From: Methylomonas aurea
GTDB taxonomy: Bacteria > Pseudomonadota > Gammaproteobacteria > Methylococcales > Methylomonadaceae
DNA: 43,282 nucleotides
Reading direction: 5' to 3'
NCBI RefSeq assembly: GCF_024505045.1
Contig: NZ_JANIBM010000032.1
Location: forward strand, 1-43,282
Under the pieces are notes generated by a model. That model was not told the DNA's origin. It did not search any database and saw only the letters and a list, made by a program, of their open reading frames with translations. Positions 18,182 through 25,048 of this stretch are shown here, in pieces; position 1 is the first letter of the stretch, and the number at the start of each line of letters is the position of its first letter. The translations under genes were made by a program, and so were the position numbers.

Positions 18182-18838
18182 TTAGGCTAAAAGCGCCGCA
18201 ATGATGCCAGTCATGAAGATGCCGTCAAACGTTCCGGCCCCGCCAATGGACGCAACGGGCACACCTAGGCTGCCAACATTTTTGAGATGCAGGACATCGG
18301 CACCAATCAATACGCCCAGCACGCCGCTGATGTAGGCCAGATGTGCGGCATGTTCTGAGTCCAATATCAACGCTATGGCGACCGAAACTAATGGCGCCAC
18401 AAAAACAGGCATCCCAAAGCCAATGCCCGGCTCAGGCCGGCTCATTCGATAACTCAATGCTGTCACAGCAGCAAATGCAATACCCAGCTTGATAGGATCA
18501 ATCAATTGCAATGAGATGAAGTAGAGACATAATCCAACCGGAATTACGCAGCCGCCGACATTGACCGCAATAACAGTATTGCCCTCTCTGGCTGGCTGGA
18601 ATAACTCCCAGACTGGTTTTCGGCCTGGTAATTCGACCAAATGTCCACTTTCCTGAGTCCTTATCTTGAAGATTGGCAAATTGATCCCGCTGCCAATTAA
18701 AGTTCCGACCAACACCATCAGCGTACCCTGTGGGGTCAATCCCAGCTTGGCGAATGCGATTTCAAAAAACTCCACCTGAATCATGGCAACCATCAGCATC
18801 GATAAAACCAATAACACTATCAATGGAAAGATGGGCAT
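18182..18838 (-). CDS. DUF1614-family integral membrane protein
   Basis: A 218-residue protein with several hydrophobic helices, beginning MPIFPLIVLLVLSMLMVAMI. It contains GTLIGSGINLPIF, EPGIGFGMPVFVAPLVSVAI and the C-terminal PVASIGGAGTFDGIFMTGII, which match my memory of the DUF1614 family. The family's function is not known. The stop codon is followed at once by the TTG start of mtfA, so the two form an operon. The glycine-rich conserved loops suggest a transporter-like or channel-like fold, but this is inference only. Confidence 0.8.
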   Translation of the reverse strand: MPIFPLIVLLVLSMLMVAMIQVEFFEIAFAKLGLTPQGTLMVLVGTLIGSGINLPIFKIRTQESGHLVELPGRKPVWELFQPAREGNTVIAVNVGGCVIPVGLCLYFISLQLIDPIKLGIAFAAVTALSYRMSRPEPGIGFGMPVFVAPLVSVAIALILDSEHAAHLAYISGVLGVLIGADVLHLKNVGSLGVPVASIGGAGTFDGIFMTGIIAALLA

Positions 18839-18857
18839 CGGTGACTCCTAATGTGGG

Positions 18858-19289
18858 TTATTTAAAATTAAAGGCGTTGCGTAGATCATCGGCTTTAGCG
18901 TCACGATCCGTCAAGGACTCCAGATCAAACCGAGTCTCAATCAGTTTGAGGATTGAGGTGGTGTCATAGACAATGTGATCCACATAGCCTTTCTTGGCAA
19001 ACGGCGAAACAACAATCGCTGGGATTCTCGTGCCCGGTCCCCAATGATCTATCACCGGCGGCGCGACGTGATCCCAAAGGCCACCGTATTCGTCATAGGT
19101 GATAATGATGGCAGTGCTAGGCCAGATGCTGCTGTTGCGAATGACTTCAACAACCTCCCGCACTTCTGCATCGGCATCCTGAATGGTGGAATACCCTGGA
19201 TGCTGGTTTTTACTGCCAACCGGCTTGAAGAATGCCACTTGTGGAAAGTTGCCCTTCAGATCAGCCAATAGATTGGTTTTATCGAGCGA
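18858..19289 (-). pseudogene. Phosphoesterase (AcpA/phospholipase C-like), C-terminal fragment
   Basis: About 140 codons matching the C-terminal end of bacterial phosphoesterases of the phospholipase C/acid phosphatase group. Visible blocks are TAIIITYDEYGGLWDHVAPP with metal-binding Asp/Glu/His, GPGTRIPAIVVSPFAKKGYV and DTTSILKLIETRF. The normal protein is several hundred residues long and secreted; its N-terminal half and signal peptide are missing. The frame opens just after a stop near 19290 and has only a TTG at 19268. The break coincides with the start of the antitoxin fragment on the other strand, so a rearrangement joined two unrelated gene pieces here. Confidence 0.8.
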
Positions 19290-19394
19290 TTACGCGAAAT
19301 CGAACTGGAGGAATACCGCGCGAAAATCCGCAAAGGTATGGAAAGCCCCGCAGTCCCCGCCGAGGATGTTTTCGCGCGGCTGGAAGCTAAATAG
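19284..19394 (+). pseudogene. Type II antitoxin C-terminal fragment, copy 1
   Basis: Thirty-six codons read ERLREIELEEYRAKIRKGME and then SPAVPAEDVFARLEAK before a TAG. This resembles the helical, toxin-binding tail of small antitoxins (RelB/ParD-like), but no start or DNA-binding part is present. A nearly identical stretch lies on the minus strand at 32113-32211: about 62 of 66 bases agree around the EEYRAKIRK block. It is joined directly to the truncated phosphoesterase. The exact antitoxin family is uncertain. Confidence 0.55.
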
Positions 19395-19496
19395 CTGGCT
19401 ATGAACAAGTAAGCCTGATAGATTCATCTCATTAAGATTTGTTCAGCGTTTCCCTAGTTTACCAAACAGGTGACCAATTTTCTTCCGCGGCCTGCA

Positions 19497-19793
19497 TTAG
19501 TCATATCCCAGCACCTCCGCAACCGCATCCTCGCCGATAAGGGTCGGTCGAATTATGAATTCCTCAGAAAATGGGCCTTCGCTAAAAACCCTCACAAATC
19601 CCTCCAACTCCAACTTTTTCACTGCCTGAGATAGTGATTTTCTTTTGATCTCCCCACGCTCAACGGACTCGGCCAATATTTTGATCGCCGCTGATCCCAT
19701 CGCTCTAAGGTCAGATACGGCCGCAGTCATCTCCTCTTCGCTGAAGAACATCGACCGGCTTCGCTCTGTCCCAGGCTTGATCGGTCGGTTCAT
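19497..19793 (-). CDS. Unknown small protein, possibly winged-helix-like
   Basis: A 98-residue reading frame beginning MNRPIKPGTERSRSMFFSEE. It overlaps the preceding DUF6283-like gene by 83 bp if this start is used, or by 41 bp if translation begins at the internal ATG at 19751 (MFFSEEEM). The middle (SLSQAVKKLELEGFVRVFS) looks like a recognition helix followed by a wing, and the end is FIIRPTLIGEDAVAEVLGYD. It is the third gene of a minus-strand run with 20036-20146 and 19711-20028. I do not recognise the family. No promoter of its own is evident. Confidence 0.6.
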   Translation of the reverse strand: MNRPIKPGTERSRSMFFSEEEMTAAVSDLRAMGSAAIKILAESVERGEIKRKSLSQAVKKLELEGFVRVFSEGPFSEEFIIRPTLIGEDAVAEVLGYD

Positions 19794-20028
19794 CGATCAC
19801 CCCCAATCGATGGAAAATTTGCAATTGAAAATCTCTGGCACCGCGGCATAAATGAGTCTCCTCCTTTCCGTGCAATCGCGGGTGATGGCAAATTTGCGAT
19901 GCAGCAGTAACACAGCGCTCCCTAACCATGTTTGCAATTTCCCTCTGCCCCTCATTTTGCTCGTGAAATGGGCAAGTTGGGCATCTACCAGCCATCACCG
20001 GGAAATCACTGATGTCGATGGTTTTCAT
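19711..20028 (-). CDS. DUF6283-like small cysteine-rich protein
   Basis: A 105-residue protein starting MKTIDISDFPVMAGRCPTCP. It has a CPTCPF motif, a later CHHPRLHGKE block and a HLCRGARDFQL block, a Cys/His spacing that suggests a metal-binding site. I recall small proteins of the DUF6283 type with this CxxCPF...C...C pattern; the match is from memory. The function is unknown. The start lies 8 bp after the stop of the preceding small frame, and its end overlaps the next gene, which suggests one transcript. The overlapped C-terminal part (after about residue 80) may be less constrained. Confidence 0.65.
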   Translation of the reverse strand: MKTIDISDFPVMAGRCPTCPFHEQNEGQREIANMVRERCVTAASQICHHPRLHGKEETHLCRGARDFQLQIFHRLGVIDEPTDQAWDRAKPVDVLQRRGDDCGRI

Positions 20029-20035
20029 GGTATTT

Positions 20036-20146
20036 TTACCACTCGAATTCGCGCTCTGGTGGCATGGTGTAGCCTCTTTGATTTAGCCGCATCTTGCCTG
20101 TCAATTCCTCTTCCGGCTCAGCTTCGCCAATAGCTTGTCGAAACAT
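20036..20146 (-). CDS. Very small unknown protein, 36 aa
   Basis: Begins MFRQAIGEAEPEEELTGKMR and ends PEREFEW at a TAA, 8 bp before the DUF6283-like gene. The tight spacing and the acidic, non-random composition favour a real gene. The frame is open far upstream into the PIN toxin gene, so the start is uncertain; a start further upstream, before the KNTNARKDYLKRAF stretch, is possible. It could also be the 3' end of a lost gene. The function is unknown. Confidence 0.4.
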   Translation of the reverse strand: MFRQAIGEAEPEEELTGKMRLNQRGYTMPPEREFEW

Positions 20147-20190
20147 TCCAAAGGCGCGCTTTAAGTAATCTTTGCGGGCGTTCGTATTCT

Positions 20191-20679
20191 TTAAAATCGA
20201 GGTATTGCACTTCGCTTTAGAATCCGCCGGGTTAAAAAATCGGCCTGTATCAAAGCATCGGCGGGTGACAGGATGGTTACACCCAAGAGCTTCAATTCCT
20301 CGGCCAACACCAATAAATCCTGATCGCCCGTCACCAGCCAAGGCGCATTGGCGGCCAGAGCCGTGTGAATGAATTTGTTGTCGTCCGGATCACGGGAAAA
20401 GGTTTGTTGTTCGATCTCAGGAGGAACACTTACCCAGTGCGCTACCGCATCAACATCGCGCAGCAATTGCTTGCGGTGTTCAATGCTCAGGTAGCGATCG
20501 AACTTGGGTCGCCACAAACGATCCTGCAACTCGGCATAAGTGGCCACTGAAAACACCGGCTTGCCTTGGCTGACCAGTTGGCGAATCACTGACGCCGGTG
20601 CGCCGGTTTTGCTCAGGAAACTGCTGATCCAGACGTTGGTGTCGACGACAGCGATGAGTCCTGAGTTTTCAGCTTTCAT
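20191..20679 (-). CDS. PIN-domain toxin of a type II toxin-antitoxin pair
   Basis: A 162-residue predicted ribonuclease toxin of the PIN_3 type. The first catalytic aspartate is in AVVDTNVWISSFLSKTGAP. Further acidic residues appear in SRDPDDNKFIHTALAANAPW and in LVTGDQDLLVL, which together make up the PIN metal-binding site. It overlaps the upstream antitoxin gene by 11 bp, the usual arrangement. The C-terminal part (ADALIQADFLTRRILKRSAI) runs past the core fold. It is probably neutralised by the Phd-like protein encoded upstream. The gene looks complete. Confidence 0.88.
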   Translation of the reverse strand: MKAENSGLIAVVDTNVWISSFLSKTGAPASVIRQLVSQGKPVFSVATYAELQDRLWRPKFDRYLSIEHRKQLLRDVDAVAHWVSVPPEIEQQTFSRDPDDNKFIHTALAANAPWLVTGDQDLLVLAEELKLLGVTILSPADALIQADFLTRRILKRSAIPRF

Positions 20680-20920
20680 CCGCCAGCAATTGTTCGAGGA
20701 TTTCCGGTGTCATACCGGCATTCTCGGCTGCATCGGCGGTTTCGTCCATGGTTTTACGCAAGCGGTCGGCATAAAAGGCCCGCATGGCTTCGTAGTCTTC
20801 CGCGCTGACCATTACACCAACCACGCGGTCGTGACGTGTCACCCGCACCGGTTCGCGCTGAACGATGTCGAGGAATTCGCCAAAATGGGTTTTGGCTTCG
20901 TTGGCGGTGAAAGTTTGCAT
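20669..20920 (-). CDS. Phd/YefM-family antitoxin
   Basis: An 83-residue antitoxin. The N-terminus MQTFTANEAKTHFGEFLDIV is the Phd/YefM DNA-binding fold, followed by PVRVTRHDRVVGVMVSAEDYE. The tail (KTMDETADAAENAGMTPEIL) is the flexible part expected to bind the toxin. The start ATG is preceded by the strong ribosome binding site AGGAGG. The gene overlaps the PIN toxin start by 11 bp. Members of this family repress their own operon, and a matching dyad lies in the promoter upstream. Confidence 0.92.
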   Translation of the reverse strand: MQTFTANEAKTHFGEFLDIVQREPVRVTRHDRVVGVMVSAEDYEAMRAFYADRLRKTMDETADAAENAGMTPEILEQLLADES

Positions 20921-20953
20921 GGCACCCTCCTAAGACGGGAAGTTTGTTCCGAT

Positions 20954-20983
20954 AATTTAGTCCAAATCGTTCGATTAGGTCAA
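20954..20983 (-). promoter_or_regulatory. Promoter and dyad of the Phd/PIN operon
   Basis: On the minus strand TTGACC (20978-20983) and CTAAAT (20955-20960) are 17 bp apart. The perfect inverted repeat AATCG-TT-CGATT (20965-20976 on the plus strand) sits between them, exactly where an autorepressor would block RNA polymerase. The antitoxin gene begins about 35 bp downstream. Confidence 0.6.
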
Positions 20984-21009
20984 CTTGAGCGTTAACGGTT
21001 CCCGCCACC

Positions 21010-21100
21010 TTAAAGCTGGCCGCTGAAAGCCTAGTGAAGCAGGGATTTTTCAGGTCGTCGAGTGCGGCGATTTTTTGTTGGTAGATGGATTCGAGGCGCT
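21010..21100 (-). pseudogene. Type I restriction specificity subunit (HsdS) C-terminal relic
   Basis: The minus strand reads RLESIYQQKIAALDDLK. After a one-base frame change it continues KSLLH, a TAG, then AFSGQL and a TAA at 21010-21012. The C-terminal end of HsdS proteins is typically RLESIYQQKLAALDELKKSL followed by LHQAFSGQL, so the match is clear. The lesions are one lost A in the AAAAA run and a CAG changed to TAG. Nothing else of the hsd operon is present. Confidence 0.8.
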
Positions 21101-21195
21101 TACCCTAGTTGCCATATGTAATGTAGGGAAAAAATCCTATTAACCCAGGAAAAAATCCGCGCGAATAGCATGCCCAACCTTGCATGCGCCGCTGT

Positions 21196-22041
21196 TTAAT
21201 TCCCCTGTATCGTGACGATCGGCGGTTGGACTTTCTCGTCATTCTCCGCTAGTGTCATGATGATCATCAGGAAGGTAAAGATGGCCTTCGACCTGAAGTC
21301 GCGATCATCTATCCAATACCAATAGTCGCGATATTTCACCGCTGCAAAGACATCTGACGGCAGCGACTTTTCCGCATGAATCCTGATCAGAGGCGGTAGC
21401 GCCTGGGCACCTTCCGGCTCCTGAAACGGCGGATAAGTCCTTTGTTCGGCAATATGCTCAGATGGCACTTCGACATTGGTACCCAGTAGATTCATGATCT
21501 GGAAACCGGAACGCGTCTGCACGGCGATAACGTCATCTTTCTCAGCCACCGCCCCATAAACAACTTTAAATTCTTTTAGCTCGGGCCGCAGACCCAACTG
21601 TTTTCTGACCAGCAATCTATCGGCCTCGACCTCTGCAGGAAGAGCCGTTTGACTGATCACCAGAATTGTCCCTTCCTGCTTCGTATCCTTGGACAATTCC
21701 ACCCGTAACCCCAGCACACCGGAAGCCTGGAGACGTTCCAGGGCCGCCAACAGCACGCCAAAATCGGAATCCGCTGCACGCCCTCGCGCGCCGCCTTTAC
21801 GGTTCGATATCCCATTGATGCTTTGCACCCCAATCTGCAGCAACATGTCCGCGGGCCAGCCCTCCTCAATGAGCCTGAATAGGGCCGGAGGCGGAATCGG
21901 CGTCATCATGACTTGCAGAAAATGAGCACCTGTCAGAGGGGTGTAGGTGATCGTCGGCCGATCGGTAAAGCTCCCCGTACTCCCCAGGTTCAAAACATCT
22001 CCCAATGCACTTGCACCATTGAGAGTTCCCGTTATTCCCAC
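21196..22041 (-). pseudogene. Conserved protein of unknown function, N-terminus removed by an IS
   Basis: A 281-codon open frame with only a GTG at 22041, exactly where the IS5-type relic begins, so the true N-terminus, probably with a secretion signal, is lost. Blocks include LTGAHFLQVMMTPIPPPALF, IGVQSINGISNRKG, RSGFQIMNLLGTNVEVPSEH and a C-terminal YRDYWYWIDDRDFRSKAIF. I recall proteins with the YWIDDRDFRSK end as conserved, uncharacterised, possibly envelope-associated proteins, but cannot name the family. The remaining frame is free of stops, so the insertion may be recent. Fold and role cannot be judged from sequence alone. Confidence 0.65.
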
Positions 22042-22050
22042 GGTTCACTG

Positions 22051-22735
22051 TAACTGGTATTGCCGAAAGACTTCCCGCACTGGGATAACGTCTACAAAAC
22101 CTTTCGCCGTTGGAGTGCCCAGGGCCGGTTTGAAGCGATGCATGACCGCTTGCGACAGATGTGGCGAGCCCGGGAAGAGCGCGATGCCATGCCCAGCGCG
22201 GCGGTGTTGGATGCGCAAAGCACGCGGAGTTCGCCGCAGGGTGGGCCAGTCGGTTACGACGCCGGCAAGAAGGTCAAAGGTCGCAAGCGCAACCTCATTG
22301 TGGATACCTTGGGTTTACTGCTGGCCGTCAGCGTGTGTGCGGCCAACCTGCAAGACCGCGATGCGGGCACCGATGCCGTAGCCAGTGCGGTGGAAAAAGT
22401 ACCCCACCGTGCAACGGTTGTACGTCGACAGTGCTTATGCCGGACAATGGGCGGCCGCCACTGAGGCGAAACACGGGCTGACGGTCGAAGTGGTGCGCCA
22501 TCCGGCGAATCGGAATGTCGGCCGTTGGGTGAACGCTGGGCAACAGGACTTGTTTCCCGAAACATTGGCAACCGGCTTCACCGTATTGCCGAAGCGTTGG
22601 GTCGTCGAGCGTACCCACGCCTGGAACGAACGTGCCAGACGCCTGGTCATGCACCATGATCGCTTGACCAAAGTATCTGAAGCCTGGGTTTGGCTGGCGG
22701 AGGCTAGAATGCTGGCCTGCCGATTAGCCAGGTGA
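22051..22735 (+). pseudogene. IS5-family transposase, 5'-truncated and frameshifted
   Basis: The frame resumes with LPKDFPHWDNVYKTFRRW just after a stop, so the first part of the transposase is missing. The DDE core follows: AAVLDAQSTRSSPQGG, KKVKGRKRNLIVDTLGL, then after a frame change LYVDSAYAGQW, RHPANRNVGRW and WVVERTHAWNERARRLVMHH. The frame change falls at an AAAAA run near 22391-22397: removing one A would restore a single frame (VEKYPTVQ), so this is probably a one-base insertion. The IS end appears to lie shortly after 22735. The element interrupts the conserved gene at 21196-22041. Confidence 0.88.
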
Positions 22736-22779
22736 TTTATTTTGTCTACACCCTCTCACGATACCCTGAAAAACAGCCT

Positions 22780-22810
22780 TTGAATTTTTTGACGCTACGT
22801 CAAAATTCAA
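22780..22810. repeat. Inverted repeat, hairpin-forming
   Basis: TTGAATTTTTTGACG, a CTA loop and CGTCAAAATTCAA form a stem of 13 pairs with a two-T bulge. It lies between the IS5-type and the IS3/IS256-type relics. It could act as a terminator or be an IS end; no T run follows on either strand. Confidence 0.5.
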
Positions 22811-22848
22811 TAGACATTTTTCTGCTTGCTCGAATATCCATTTGATTT

Positions 22849-23037
22849 CTATATAAATCCAATTTCCATTGTTGGTTGGGAATGCATTTTTAAGAGCATA
22901 TTGATATGCGGATTGGGACGACAGCCATAGAAACGGATGTCGAGGTCTTGCCATCTTTCGTTCTTGGGTATTTTCACCGACACCGGCCCGATGCCGGTCT
23001 GAATTTCGCGCTCCGGCTGGTAACTGTTCCGAACTAC
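22849..23037 (-). pseudogene. IS256-family transposase N-terminal fragment
   Basis: This stretch reads RNSYQPEREIQTGIGPVSVK and then IPKNERWQDLDIRFYG. The first block is the characteristic early region of IS256-type transposases (RNGY-PER-IQTGIGPV-V-VPK). It is fused in frame to the IS3 OrfA relic upstream and decays into unrelated sequence before a stop at 22849. There is no catalytic domain, so it is a dead fragment. Confidence 0.75.
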
Positions 23038-23382
23038 GGCTGGGTAACTTCGATTGACGGTCGATCGTCGCTGTGCGCTCATCCATCCCGCCTTGTTGAG
23101 CGCGCCCTCTAAAAAATCGTTTTCCAGGGTCAGTTGGCCGATTTTCGCATGCAGGGCTTGCAGATCGACCGGCGGTGATTCGGGCTCCGTTGGCCTCCCA
23201 AACACATCGGCCGCCCGCTAGGCCAGTTGCTTTTTCCAATCGACAATTTGATTTTGATGAACCTCGAATTCCAGGGTCAACTGGGCCAGAATTTTATCGC
23301 CCGCCAAGGCCGCCAGGGCAACATTGGCTTTGAAGGCCGGCGAATGTTTTCTTCTCGGTTTTTTGGACATCTTCTGCTCCAT
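23038..23382 (-). pseudogene. IS3-family OrfA relic with in-frame stop
   Basis: Begins MEQKMSKKPRRKHSPAFKAN (helix-turn-helix of IS3 OrfA) and continues LAQLTLEFEVHQNQIVDWKK. An in-frame TAG at about 23218 precedes RAADVFG, probably a CAG mutated to TAG. The leucine-zipper part (LHAKIGQLTLENDFLEGALN) follows and the start of OrfB (GWMSAQRRSTVNRSYP) is still recognisable. At about 23037 the sequence switches to an IS256-type transposase. No functional transposase remains. Confidence 0.85.
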
Positions 23383-23697
23383 TGCTTTGTCCTCGCGGAC
23401 GGTCACAAGTAGCAGGGTTTTTCACTTAATCGACTGGTCAATTTTTCGGGGCTAGCTCTTAGGAATTACAGCGACAAATGCCATTTCATCCGCCAGCGTA
23501 AGTGGCTCTAAGCAAGTCGTGCCGTTTTAGGCCAATATTTCTTAGGTTTGGGCATACCTGTTCACGATCAGTGGATTTTCCTTGCACAAAATACGATTTA
23601 TGCAAAAAAGCCGAACTGGCTCGCTAAATGCCGTTTGAGTTTTGGCAATCAGATCGAGTCTGAGCCTAATTTACCACTATCGAGGTCGGAAATTAAA

Positions 23698-23877
23698 CTA
23701 AGCATGAACATCAATGATACGACCTTTTCCACCATCAGATGATGGGCTATGCACAACCTGTGTTATCTGCTGGACTTGAGCCTGCTGCTGTTGCGGTTTT
23801 GCAATTGTAGGAGTATTGACCATCCCATTACTCCGTACGTGATTTGTGGTTGCAGAACCAATATTCATATAGGTCAT
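23698..23877 (-). CDS. Small glutamine-rich unknown protein, 59 aa
   Basis: An ATG at 23877 with the ribosome binding site AAGGA (spacing 7) opens a 59-codon frame. It begins MTYMNIGSATTNHVRSNGMV, then has a Q-rich centre (KPQQQQAQVQQITQVV) and ends SDGGKGRIIDVHA. There is no hydrophobic segment and no cysteine. The glycine-rich, hydrophobic-capped end resembles small surface or motility-associated proteins, but this is only an impression. It lies 50 bp downstream of the small membrane protein gene on the same strand and may belong to that operon. The region 23440-23697 holds nothing I can support. Confidence 0.65.
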   Translation of the reverse strand: MTYMNIGSATTNHVRSNGMVNTPTIAKPQQQQAQVQQITQVVHSPSSDGGKGRIIDVHA

Positions 23878-23927
23878 GATTTTTCCTTATATGTAAAATA
23901 CCATCGGTCCATTATTTCGTATTGGTG

Positions 23928-24113
23928 TCAGTTAAAGAAGTGCTTCGCAGGTTTGTATTCGTGCCGGGCCAGCGATAAGAGCCCGTAAATAATATCAGGA
24001 ATTAGACAAACCAAAAACGCCACGATAGCAACAGCCACATCCGAATGGTTGCTACCGGCAGTCTCAACTATATAAAGCGCCAATCCGCCACTTAATAAAT
24101 ATTGCCAATTCAT
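23928..24113 (-). CDS. Small two-helix membrane protein, 61 aa
   Basis: Starting at the ATG at 24113 the protein reads MNWQYLLSGGLALYIVETAG and has two hydrophobic stretches, LLSGGLALYIV and VAVAIVAFLVCLIPDIIYGL. It ends in a basic tail (ARHEYKPAKHFFN). The ATG overlaps the stop of the preceding frame as ATGA and has GGGGTG just upstream, so coupled translation is likely. An alternative ATG four codons earlier (24125) is less well placed. The function is unknown; an immunity-type or stress-type membrane protein is possible but unsupported. Confidence 0.55.
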   Translation of the reverse strand: MNWQYLLSGGLALYIVETAGSNHSDVAVAIVAFLVCLIPDIIYGLLSLARHEYKPAKHFFN

Positions 24114-24307
24114 AACCCACCCCATCCAATTTTTCTTGGATCCATTATCCGAATACCCAAATTAATTGCTGCATAAAGCTTCGCAGTTTTGGCATCAATG
24201 ACCCAGAACAACTGCGGAAATGCAGCGCAATTCTCATATCCAAAGCAATAGTGATGAATTCCGAATAGCTGCTGGTTAATCACCGGAATTGATACCTTCC
24301 CGAACAT
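24110..24307 (-). CDS. Small unknown protein, 65 aa
   Basis: Starts MFGKVSIPVINQQLFGIHHY and contains two cysteines close together (HHYCFGYENCAAF), then FWVIDAKTAKLYAAINLGIR. Its stop overlaps the ATG of the small membrane protein (ATGA), which argues that both are translated. The alternation of hydrophobic and polar residues suggests beta strands. It might be the surviving C-terminal part of a longer secreted protein, since no signal peptide or strong ribosome binding site is visible. It diverges from the response-regulator operon with only 75 bp between the starts. Confidence 0.5.
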   Translation of the reverse strand: MFGKVSIPVINQQLFGIHHYCFGYENCAAFPQLFWVIDAKTAKLYAAINLGIRIMDPRKIGWGGL

Positions 24308-24317
24308 TCCGAAGAGC

Positions 24318-24341
24318 CTTAACTATTACTTAAATCTTAAT
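24318..24341 (+). promoter_or_regulatory. PmrA/QseB-like direct-repeat box
   Basis: Three CTTAA repeats occur: CTTAAC at 24318, CTTAAA at 24329 and CTTAAT at 24336. The first two are 11 bp apart (six bases plus a 5-bp spacer), one helical turn, as in the known PmrA and QseB boxes. The box is 42 bp upstream of the response-regulator start, so autoregulation by that regulator is the natural reading. Confidence 0.6.
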
Positions 24342-24382
24342 CATTTACACTGTTGGCCAGATGAAGAAACTAAAAGGTCAAC

Positions 24383-25048
24383 ATGCGTTTGATATTAGCG
24401 GAAGACGATCCGATGATCGGCCAGTCGATCCGGGATGGATTGCAGATGGATGGCTTCGTGGTCGATTGGGTACAAGACGGGGAACAAGCCAAACAAGCCC
24501 TATCTCATGCGGCGAGCGAGTACGCTTTATTGCTGCTTGACTTAGGGCTTCCCCGCCTATCCGGCCAGCAGCTACTGGTCGAACTTCGCAAATCCGGCAA
24601 CACCATTCCGGTATTGATTTTAACGGCGCGCGATGCACTAAGTGATCGAGTCGCTGGCCTCAATAGCGGTGCCGACGACTATCTGGTCAAACCGTTTGCC
24701 TTGGAAGAACTCGTTGCCCGTATTCATGCGCTGGTACGCCGGAGTACCGGACGCGGATCATCCGACATTGAATACGGTGCGTTGCGCATCAATCCGTTGA
24801 ACCACGAAATTTGGTTGCGCAATGCCCTGATTGATTTATCCCCGCGTGAATTTGCCTTGCTGCATGCCTTGCTGGAGCAACCAGGGGCTGTGCTGTCCCG
24901 CGCGCAATTGGAAGAGCGTCTCTATGGGTGGGGGCAGGAAGTGGCCAGCAATGCGATCGATGTGCACCTACACAACCTGCGCCGCAAACTCGGTGCGGAC
25001 ATCATATTTAATGTGCGTGGCGTTGGCTTCAAAGTGGTGAAGCCATGA
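24383..25048 (+). CDS. OmpR-family response regulator (QseB/PmrA-like)
   Basis: A 221-residue DNA-binding response regulator. The receiver domain (1-115) has the acidic pair AEDDPMIG, the phosphoacceptor Asp53 in LLLDLGLPRLSG, the Thr of ILTARD and Lys103 in DDYLVKPFALEEL. The winged-helix domain (about 125-220) has LSPREFALLHALLEQPG, SNAIDVHLHNLRRKLG and VRGVGFKV. It is the first gene of a five-gene operon and its stop overlaps the kinase start (ATGA). A matching direct-repeat box lies upstream. It probably activates the operon in response to the signal for which the pump is needed. Confidence 0.93.
   Translation: MRLILAEDDPMIGQSIRDGLQMDGFVVDWVQDGEQAKQALSHAASEYALLLLDLGLPRLSGQQLLVELRKSGNTIPVLILTARDALSDRVAGLNSGADDYLVKPFALEELVARIHALVRRSTGRGSSDIEYGALRINPLNHEIWLRNALIDLSPREFALLHALLEQPGAVLSRAQLEERLYGWGQEVASNAIDVHLHNLRRKLGADIIFNVRGVGFKVVKP

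Noticed and set aside
20754..21008. An 84-codon minus-strand frame overlapping the Phd-like antitoxin
   Set aside because: Out of frame with a well-supported antitoxin and composed mostly of Arg, Gly and His; it has no ribosome binding site.
23548..23742. A 64-codon plus-strand frame
   Set aside because: It has no ribosome binding site, and its 3' end overlaps the better-supported 59-codon gene on the other strand.
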